DNA from: an uncultured Pseudomonadota bacterium | Lineage (GTDB): Bacteria; Lernaellota; Lernaellaia; Lernaellales; Lernaellaceae | Direction of reading: 5' to 3' | DNA: 11,078 nt | Assembly (NCBI GenBank): GCA_937967875.1 | Contig: CALBTQ010000436.1 | Span: forward strand, 1 to 11,078 | Shown here: piece after piece, positions 5,875 through 11,078 of the stretch | How positions within the stretch are numbered: position 1 is the stretch's first letter | Layout: each line of letters starts with the position of its first letter | Program-made: the position numbers and the translations under genes | The notes under the pieces: model-generated | The model's database searches: none | Told to the model about the DNA's origin: nothing | The model's input: only the letters and a program-made list of their open reading frames with translations

Positions 5875-6920
5875 TGCTTGTTCCCGCTGTTTAGATTGCG
5901 TTGCACCGTCGGCTTGGGCGGCTTTTCCCGCTTGCGCATCGACCGTGCCTTTTTCCGAAAATCCGCCGCCTTGGCCGAAAGCTTGGCCGACAGGCGGACG
6001 AGATACTGCCGTTCCTCGGTCAACTTTTTGATTTCCTGCTGAATCGAAAGGGTCGCGCGCTCCGATCCGGGTACGCTGTCGGATTCGCCGGCCAGCGGCG
6101 GAATGTGCAGGCCGCCCTCGCCTGCCTCGTCGGGCTGCTCCTCATCCGGATCCAACACGCGCGGCTGCGCGCTTTCGCCGGTGTGGAAGCGCACGCCCTC
6201 CTGGAAGAGGTTCATTTCCGAAACGAGATCGCGCATTTCGCCGGCGAGGCGCTGCTCGCGCTGGAGCACCTTGATGCGCTGGTCGATGCGGGCGATGGCG
6301 GTGCGGATTTTGGCGACCAGATCGTCAAGAATGTCGGCTTTATTGAGAATCTCGGCCGGTCCGTCGAGCGGCTCGATCTCCACCTTGAAAAGGCTGAAAT
6401 CCTGTTCGACGCCCGCGGAAATGCGCCAGGGATCGCGCCGCTGCTGCAGGGTATAAAAGCGCCGCGCCAGGTCGGCCGCGGTTTTTTTGTCTTTGGTTTC
6501 GCGCATTTGCTTGATGGTTGTTTCCATCTCGCCGGTGTAGGCGTAGTAGATTTTCTTCTTCAACTCGCGGCGCATCGAGCGGTTGTTTTCCAGCGCCTTT
6601 TCCGTTTCATCGAGCTGCCGCGAAACTTCGAGATTGCGCGACAGCAGCCGCTCCAGGCGCATGCGGGCCAGCAGGCCGGGGTCTTCCGCCTTGATCGACT
6701 CGATCTCGTCGGCCAGCTTGTTCTGTTCGACGAGCAACTCATCTTTTTTCTTGTCGAGCAGGATTTTTTCCGCCTCGTAGGCGCGGAACTGGTCGATGAG
6801 CCGCTTGATGACCGGCGGATCGGCGTCGGCCGCCCGAACGGGCGCCACCCGGACCGATCCCGTAACGATCAGCAGCAGGATCGCCAGCAAAAGGCGCACT
6901 TGGCGGAACGCGGGACTCAT
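5871..6920 (-). CDS. Secreted coiled-coil protein of unknown function
   Basis: The protein has 349 residues. A signal peptide spans about 1-30, with a hydrophobic core [10 protein letters not shown] and a cut expected after VRA. Residues 35-160 are strongly heptad-like and rich in Leu, Glu, Lys and Arg (for example [18 protein letters not shown]). A more globular stretch with [19 protein letters not shown] follows at 165-183. More helix fills 190-245, an acidic/Pro linker lies around 255-285, and a last coiled coil spans 289-330 with a basic tail. No lipobox or later membrane helix is visible, so it is probably periplasmic. The ATG overlaps the stop of the response regulator gene and its stop overlaps the start of the barrel gene. 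It may bridge the inner and outer membrane or feed a signal to the kinase; this is inference. No family is recognised. Confidence 0.8.
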   Translation of the reverse strand: MSPAFRQVRLLLAILLLIVTGSVRVAPVRAADADPPVIKRLIDQFRAYEAEKILLDKKKDELLVEQNKLADEIESIKAEDPGLLARMRLERLLSRNLEVSRQLDETEKALENNRSMRRELKKKIYYAYTGEMETTIKQMRETKDKKTAADLARRFYTLQQRRDPWRISAGVEQDFSLFKVEIEPLDGPAEILNKADILDDLVAKIRTAIARIDQRIKVLQREQRLAGEMRDLVSEMNLFQEGVRFHTGESAQPRVLDPDEEQPDEAGEGGLHIPPLAGESDSVPGSERATLSIQQEIKKLTEERQYLVRLSAKLSAKAADFRKKARSMRKREKPPKPTVQRNLNSGNKQ

Positions 6921-8296
6921 AAAATTCCGTACTTCTCCAGTTTGTAATACAGCGCGCTGGTCTTGATGCCCAGCATCTTGGCCGTCTCGGTTTTGACGCC
7001 GTTGGCCTTGCTATAGGCTTCCTTAATCAAATCCCGTTCCAAGTCGTCGAGAATTTCGGGCAAAGGTTTGCTGCCCAGGCGCGCGCGCAGCGTCGGCTCC
7101 TCGCCCTTGCCGGTCACGAAGGTCGGTAGATCGGCGAAGGTGATCGTTTCGCCCTCGCACAGAACGATCGCCTGCTCGAGCACGTTTTCCAGCTCGCGGA
7201 TGTTGCCGGGCCACGAATAGCCCGTCAGCGCCTTCATCGCCTTTTCGTCCACCGCCTTGATGCGCTTGCGCGTACGCTCGATCAGCTTGATCAGAAAATG
7301 CTCGGCGAGCAACGGCAGGTCGTCGAGGCGGTCGCGCAACGGCGGCACCTCGAGGGGGATGATGTGCAGGCGATAGTAAAGATCCTCGCGGAAATTGCCC
7401 TTGCGGATTTCCTCTTTCAGATCCTTGTTGGTGGCGCAGACCACGCGCACGTCGACCTTGATCGTCTGCGTGCCGCCGACGCGCTCGAACTCCTTTTCCT
7501 GCAGCACGCGCAAGAGCTTGAGCTGAATCAGCGGGCTGATGTCGCCGATTTCGTCGAGGAACAGCGTGCCCTTGTCGGCCAGCTCGAAGCGCCCGATGTG
7601 CCGCTTGATCGCGCCGGTGAACGAGCCCTTTTCGTGGCCGAACAATTCGCTTTCCAGCAGCGTTTCGGCCAGCGCCGAGCAGTTGAGCTTGATGAACGGC
7701 CCCTGCACGCGCGGGCTGTAATCGTGGATGGCGCGGGCGATCAGCTCCTTGCCGGTGCCGCTTTCGCCGTGGATGAACACCGAGGAATCGCCGCCGGCGA
7801 CCTTGCGCACGGTGTCTTTGATTTTCTCGATGGGCTCGCTTTTGCCGATCATCTCCTCGGTGGAATAGCTGGAGCTTTCGACGCGGCGCAGGTATTCGTT
7901 TTCGCGCTCGAGGCGGACGTTCTGATGCGCCAGGTTGTGGTGCTCCAGCGCCTTATCGACGCGGAAGCGCAACTCTTCCTGGCTGAAGGGTTTGGTGATG
8001 AAATCGAACGCGCCTTTCTTCATCGCCTCGACGGCGGTTTCGATCGTGCCGTAGGCGGTGATGAGCATGACCACGGTTTGCGGCCATTTTTCCTTGACGT
8101 GTTCGAGCACGGCGATGCCGTCCATCTCTTCCATCTTCAAGTCGGACAGAACCAGGTCCATTTCGTTGAGTTCCATAATCTGCAGGCCCTCGGGCCCGTT
8201 GGCGGCCGTGTAGACCTTGTGACCCATCTTGGCGATGATCACGGCCATTCCCTCACGCATGGTCTGGTTGTCGTCGATGACCAATACCTGACTCAT
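6917..8296 (-). CDS. NtrC-family sigma-54-dependent response regulator
   Basis: The protein has 459 residues in three domains. The receiver domain (1-120) has acidic Asp8/Asp9, phospho-acceptor Asp52 (SDLKM), Thr80 and Lys102. The AAA+ domain (about 145-385) has Walker A GESGTGKE (177-184), the sigma-54-contact loop as GSFTGA (224-229, usually GAFTGA) and Walker B LFLDEIGD (245-252). Its other family motifs include FREDLYYRL and WPGNIREL. A Fis-type helix-turn-helix (about 420-459) has [19 protein letters not shown]. Phosphorylation by the kinase encoded just upstream should allow ATP-driven opening of sigma-54 promoters. All key residues are intact; Ser for Ala in the GAFTGA loop is a known tolerated variant. 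The ATG overlaps the kinase stop (ATGA) and has GAGG 7 nt upstream. The sigma-54-like promoter at 4654-4669 is a natural candidate target. Confidence 0.95.
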   Translation of the reverse strand: MSQVLVIDDNQTMREGMAVIIAKMGHKVYTAANGPEGLQIMELNEMDLVLSDLKMEEMDGIAVLEHVKEKWPQTVVMLITAYGTIETAVEAMKKGAFDFITKPFSQEELRFRVDKALEHHNLAHQNVRLERENEYLRRVESSSYSTEEMIGKSEPIEKIKDTVRKVAGGDSSVFIHGESGTGKELIARAIHDYSPRVQGPFIKLNCSALAETLLESELFGHEKGSFTGAIKRHIGRFELADKGTLFLDEIGDISPLIQLKLLRVLQEKEFERVGGTQTIKVDVRVVCATNKDLKEEIRKGNFREDLYYRLHIIPLEVPPLRDRLDDLPLLAEHFLIKLIERTRKRIKAVDEKAMKALTGYSWPGNIRELENVLEQAIVLCEGETITFADLPTFVTGKGEEPTLRARLGSKPLPEILDDLERDLIKEAYSKANGVKTETAKMLGIKTSALYYKLEKYGIL

Positions 8297-9738
8297 TGGC
8301 TTCCCTCGTTATCCGGTTGCGGCAGGGTGAAACGGATCGTCGTGCCCCGCCCTTGTTCGCTTTCGTAGTCGATGGTCCCCTCGTGCGCCTCGATGATCTT
8401 GCGCACGAAGGGCAGGCCCAGGCCGGTGCCGCTGTCCTTGGTGGTGACGAAGGGCGTCCAGAACGTTTCGCGCACCTTGTCCGGGATGCCCACGCCGGTG
8501 TCGCTGATACGAAATTCCAAATCGTGGTCCCGGCGCGTCACGCGCAACGTCAGATCGCCGCCGCGCGGCATGGCCTGCACGGCGTTGAGCAATAGGTTGT
8601 GCAGCGCGCGCCGGAGCAGATCGGGATCGAACACGGCCTTCTCGATCTGCGGATCGGCTTCGTTGTGAATGCGGATGCCCTTTTCCTCGGCCGACACGGC
8701 GTAGAACAGCAACAGCTCGGCCAGAAACTCGCGCACATTCACCGGACGCAGATCGGCCACGGTTTCGCGCGTGAACGCAAGAAACTCTTTGACCACCGCA
8801 TCCAATCCCTTCACCTCGCGGCGGATCTTGTCGACGTGCTCGACCAGTTCCTGCTGCCCCTTAAGTTCGTCGGCCAGAATATCGCAGTACAGCTCCATGC
8901 CGCCCAGCGGATTGCGCACTTCGTGGGCGATGCCGCGCTGCAACATCTGCAAATAGCGGTCGCGCTCGACGATGCGCAGGCGCATCTGGTTGAGCGTAGC
9001 GGCCAGGAAACCGATTTCGTCCTGGCTCTCCGGCTCGATGTCGGTGGCCAAATCGCCTTCGCCAATACGCTTGGCCGATTCGGCCAGACTGCGGATCGGC
9101 CGCACGAGGCGCTGGGCGAACAACACGCTGACGGTCGCCAGCGCCAGAATGCCCAGCACGCCGATGAGCAACAGCGAACGCTGCATCACTTTCAACTGAT
9201 CGAAGAAACTCACGCCCGCGTCGACGCCAACCACGCCAACGACTTCGCCGTCCAGCAGCAGCGGCGCATAACCGGCCTTGTACAAGCGCCCGCCCTCGCC
9301 GCTGAACATCGTCGAGGCCGTCGAACGGTTGCGTTTGATGCGCTGGATCTCGCGACGGTCGGCGGCCAGGCGGTACATCGTCTGCCCGATGCGACCGCTC
9401 TTGTCGGTGTCGAACAACACGAGATGGTCGAAGTCGGCGACGTACACGCGCTCGACGGCGTTGGCCTCGGCCAGCGAGCCCAGGCGCGACAGCAGCGAGC
9501 GATAGGCGCGGCTGGTTTCGTCCCCGGGCGCGAACTGCAGCACGAGCACCGGGTCGATCTGCGCCGCCGCGCTGCGCGCCACGCCGATGAGCCGCCGGCC
9601 CATTTCCTGTTCGAGGCTGCGGCGCGCCTGATAATAAAAGTTCGCGCTCATCGCGGAAATGAAGATCGTCACCGGCAATAGCGTGAGCACGAGCGTCTTG
9701 CCCAAAATGCTGCGGCGCATGGTCACGCTTTTACGCAA
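8293..9738 (-). CDS. Membrane sensor histidine kinase (Cache-like sensor, HAMP, HisKA, HATPase)
   Basis: The protein has 481 residues from a TTG at 9738, supported by GGGGAG 6 nt upstream. The in-frame ATG at 9720 has no ribosome site. There are two membrane helices (about 13-33 and 187-208) flanking a periplasmic domain of about 150 residues that looks Cache/PAS-like ([37 protein letters not shown]). HAMP follows at about 207-258. The H-box [12 protein letters not shown] carries phospho-acceptor His272. The ATP-binding domain has an N-box ([11 protein letters not shown], 380-390), a G1 box DTGVGIP (413-419), the F-box region FWTPFVTTK and a G2 box GTGLGL (437-442). It should autophosphorylate and pass phosphate to Asp52 of the overlapping NtrC-type regulator. 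The periplasmic ligand is unknown. The start is 3 nt after the yraN stop, so it belongs to the same transcript. Confidence 0.94.
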   Translation of the reverse strand: MRKSVTMRRSILGKTLVLTLLPVTIFISAMSANFYYQARRSLEQEMGRRLIGVARSAAAQIDPVLVLQFAPGDETSRAYRSLLSRLGSLAEANAVERVYVADFDHLVLFDTDKSGRIGQTMYRLAADRREIQRIKRNRSTASTMFSGEGGRLYKAGYAPLLLDGEVVGVVGVDAGVSFFDQLKVMQRSLLLIGVLGILALATVSVLFAQRLVRPIRSLAESAKRIGEGDLATDIEPESQDEIGFLAATLNQMRLRIVERDRYLQMLQRGIAHEVRNPLGGMELYCDILADELKGQQELVEHVDKIRREVKGLDAVVKEFLAFTRETVADLRPVNVREFLAELLLFYAVSAEEKGIRIHNEADPQIEKAVFDPDLLRRALHNLLLNAVQAMPRGGDLTLRVTRRDHDLEFRISDTGVGIPDKVRETFWTPFVTTKDSGTGLGLPFVRKIIEAHEGTIDYESEQGRGTTIRFTLPQPDNEGSQ

Positions 9739-9741
9739 TCA

Positions 9742-10110
9742 TCACTCCCCGACGATCCACACGGCGCGCATCCAGTTGATTTGCGGATGCTCGCGCCCGA
9801 TCACTTCCACCACATCGAAACGCACGGCTTCCGGTTCGATCCGCCGCCGGCGACAAAATTCCTCGGCCAGCACCTCGAGCTTGCGCCGCTTGGCGCGGTT
9901 GACGTACTCCACCGGTCGGACAAGGTCGGCGTTTTCGCGCGTCTTGACCTCGACGAAAGCCAGCGTATCGCCCTCGAACACCACCAGATCGACCTCGCCG
10001 CGTTTGCAACGCCAGTTGCGCGCAACCACCCGGCCGCCGTTGCGCTTGATGAAACGCGCCGCGGCCCGTTCGCCGTGATCGCCCAGGGCGCGCCCGATCA
10101 ACTCGGTCAT
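9742..10110 (-). CDS. yraN: YraN/UPF0102 family nuclease-like protein
   Basis: The protein has 122 residues, the usual family length. Conserved features are the N-terminal GRALGDHGERAAARFIKRNG, then RNWRCKRGEVDLV and FVEVKTR (52-58). Asp41, Glu54 and Lys56 form the PD-(D/E)XK-like nuclease signature, and PVEYVNRAKRRKL follows as expected. Members are thought to be endonuclease-like, but their cellular role is not firmly known. yraN commonly lies next to rnhB, as here: its ATG overlaps the rnhB TGA (ATGA at 10107-10110). The same frame stays open far upstream inside rnhB, but that extension is antisense-like, Arg/Ala-rich sequence and is not part of the protein. Confidence 0.93.
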   Translation of the reverse strand: MTELIGRALGDHGERAAARFIKRNGGRVVARNWRCKRGEVDLVVFEGDTLAFVEVKTRENADLVRPVEYVNRAKRRKLEVLAEEFCRRRRIEPEAVRFDVVEVIGREHPQINWMRAVWIVGE

Positions 10111-10748
10111 GGCGTATCGTCCAACACGCCGCGAAAGCTGCGCCGGTGCACCGGGCTGGGCCCGAGGCGACGCAGGCCGGCCAGATGCGTTGCGGTGCCG
10201 TAGCCTTTGTTTTCGTTCCACCCGTAACCGCCGAAGCGCTCGTGCAGGCGCAGCATGATGTCGTCGCGCGTGACCTTGGCCACGATCGACGCGGCGGCGA
10301 TCGACAGGCACAGCAGATCGCCTTTGACCAGCGTGCGCTGCTGTAGATCGGTGGGCAGCTTCTGGTTGCCGTCGATCAGCAGCACGTCGGGCGTGAGCGG
10401 CAGACGCGCCACGGCCGCGAGCATCGCCGCTTTGGTCTGGCGCAGGATGTCGGTCGCATCGATACGCTCGGCCGAACGCACGCCGACGCCCACGGCCGTC
10501 GCCCGGTTGAGAATCTCCGGCAGCAAGCGGCGCCGCTGCGCATCGCTGAGCATTTTCGAATCGGTGACGTGCGGCAGGTCGATCTCGGGCGGCAGCACCA
10601 CGCACGCGGCGACCACCGGCCCGGCCAGACAGCCGCGCCCGGCTTCGTCGATGCCGGCCACACGCAAACCGCGCCGCCAATAGGGGCGCTCGTAAAAGAG
10701 CATGTCGGCCTCTTCGGGCCGGGCAAACAGTTCGCCGCCGATCGTCAA
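10107..10748 (-). CDS. rnhB: Ribonuclease HII
   Basis: RNase HII cuts the RNA strand of RNA-DNA hybrids and starts removal of ribonucleotides from DNA. The 213 residues contain the signature GIDEAGRGCLAGPV with catalytic Asp34 and Glu35, then LLIDGNQ with Asp126, VKGD with Asp144, ASIVAKVTRD (154-163) and NKGYGT (180-185). All four acidic catalytic residues are present. Two starts are possible. TTG at 10748 has AAGGA 8 nt upstream and a leader of about 25 nt from the consensus promoter. ATG at 10703 would give MLFYERPYWRR, closer to the usual family N-terminus. I report the longer form. It is the first gene of the six-gene operon that continues into yraN and the two-component system. Confidence 0.95.
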   Translation of the reverse strand: MTIGGELFARPEEADMLFYERPYWRRGLRVAGIDEAGRGCLAGPVVAACVVLPPEIDLPHVTDSKMLSDAQRRRLLPEILNRATAVGVGVRSAERIDATDILRQTKAAMLAAVARLPLTPDVLLIDGNQKLPTDLQQRTLVKGDLLCLSIAAASIVAKVTRDDIMLRLHERFGGYGWNENKGYGTATHLAGLRRLGPSPVHRRSFRGVLDDTP

Positions 10749-10779
10749 TGCTTCCGTCCTTTGTCGCTAACCGGACAGA

Positions 10780-10808
10780 ATCATACAGGTTCTAATAACA
10801 GATGTCAA
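10780..10808 (-). promoter_or_regulatory. Sigma-70 promoter of the rnhB operon
   Basis: On the minus strand TTGACA (10803-10808), a 17-bp spacer and TATGAT (10780-10785) give a perfect -35, ideal spacing and a 5/6 -10 box. It sits just after the cytochrome terminator and about 32 bp before the rnhB TTG. It should drive strong constitutive expression of all six downstream genes. Confidence 0.85.
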
Positions 10809-10821
10809 AAATCTGATACTT

Positions 10822-10859
10822 AAAAAGAAAAACCGGAGGCGAAAAGCCCCCGGTTTTTT
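10822..10859 (-). terminator. Intrinsic terminator of the cytochrome gene
   Basis: In minus-strand RNA, CCGGGGGC pairs with GCCUCCGG (10846-10853 with 10833-10840, including one G-U pair) around a 5-nt loop. A U-rich tract from 10832 down to 10822 follows. It lies 17 nt after the cytochrome stop. A T run on the plus side makes it potentially bidirectional, but no plus-strand gene needs it. Confidence 0.88.
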
Positions 10860-10875
10860 CTGAATTGGAAACCGA

Positions 10876-11034
10876 TTACGCGCCGTGGCACTCGTTGCAC
10901 TTACCCAGCACCGGTCCCTTCGCCATGGTCTTGTGGCAGCCCGCGCACTGTTTGTGGAAAGCCGCCTTGGCATTCAGGCCGCCGCCCTTGGCGCCGGTCG
11001 CCTGATCGTGGCAGGTGGTGCAGGCCGAGGGCGT
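10876..11034 (-). CDS. Multiheme cytochrome c (class III/c7-like), C-terminal part
   Basis: The last 52 codons of a gene cut by the contig end; the frame is open to 11034, after which the sequence is adapter. It has three haem-binding motifs: CTTCH, CAGCH and CNECH, ending CNECHGA. An extra His two residues after Phe, before CAGCH (AFHKQCAGCH), could be a distal haem ligand. The motif spacing, small size and ending fit the class III cytochrome c3/c7 family of periplasmic electron carriers, common in Deltaproteobacteria. The number of haems in the full protein is unknown. It is followed by its own strong terminator, so it is transcribed separately from rnhB. Confidence 0.85.
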   Translation of the reverse strand, partial: TPSACTTCHDQATGAKGGGLNAKAAFHKQCAGCHKTMAKGPVLGKCNECHGA

Positions 11035-11078
11035 AGATCGGAAGAGCACACGTCTGAACTCCAGTCACCGAATACGAT
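11035..11078 (+). other. Illumina TruSeq adapter and index (sequencing artefact)
   Basis: Bases 11035-11068 match the 34-nt TruSeq read adapter that starts AGATCGGAAGAGCACACGTC and ends CTCCAGTCAC. The next eight bases, CGAATACG (11069-11076), sit where the i7 index belongs, and AT is the start of the following constant part. This is untrimmed library sequence, not genomic DNA, and it marks the true contig end at about 11034. Confidence 0.97.

Noticed and set aside
7298..9681. Long plus-strand frames opposite the kinase and regulator genes
   Set aside because: They are antisense shadows caused by high GC at third positions; the minus strand carries complete catalytic motifs of both signalling proteins.
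10111..10680. N-terminal extension of the yraN frame through rnhB
   Set aside because: The extension is Arg/Ala-rich and unlike any protein, while the YraN family begins at the ATG at 10110, which overlaps the rnhB stop.

Overview
The window reads as the end of a GC-rich contig from a Gram-negative bacterium. The signs are an outer-membrane beta-barrel protein, two or three exported or lipid-anchored proteins, an RpoH-type sigma factor, a sigma-54 (NtrC-family) activator and a class III type multiheme cytochrome c. Together with the FG-GAP and Asp-rich surface proteins, this suggests a Deltaproteobacteria-like lineage (Myxococcota, Desulfobacterota or a related candidate phylum). That placement is an inference from gene content only. 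The last 44 bases (11035-11078) are not genomic: they are an Illumina TruSeq adapter with an index, left on the contig end.

Layout: the 3' end of an RpoH-like sigma factor gene lies on the plus strand (1-330). All other genes are on the minus strand. Between the sigma gene and its convergent neighbour is a 430-bp gene-free stretch (331-760). It is packed with palindromes and short repeats: a 22-bp tandem pair, three hairpins, a symmetric palindrome and six copies of a GGGACAC-like heptamer.

Reading leftward along the minus strand from the right end, the order is as follows. First comes the C-terminal part of a three-haem cytochrome with a clear intrinsic terminator. Next is a near-perfect sigma-70 promoter, then a tightly packed six-gene operon: rnhB (RNase HII), yraN (UPF0102 nuclease-like), a sensor histidine kinase, an NtrC-family response regulator, a secreted coiled-coil protein and an outer-membrane beta-barrel protein. 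Four of its five junctions are ATGA start/stop overlaps. After this, a candidate sigma-54 promoter drives a separate lipoprotein with a BsuPI-like domain. Then come a secreted seven-repeat FG-GAP propeller with a poly-Asp/Cys-Gly tail and, last, a PD40-propeller lipoprotein with an Asp-rich stalk.

Working model (inference): the kinase/regulator pair, co-translated with a periplasmic coiled-coil protein and an outer-membrane barrel, forms an envelope-sensing unit. The NtrC-type regulator would act at the sigma-54 promoter directly downstream of the operon to switch on the lipoprotein. The kinase, regulator, coiled-coil, barrel and lipoprotein set is the best candidate here for an undescribed system. 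The two Asp-rich propeller proteins look like separate cell-surface proteins.
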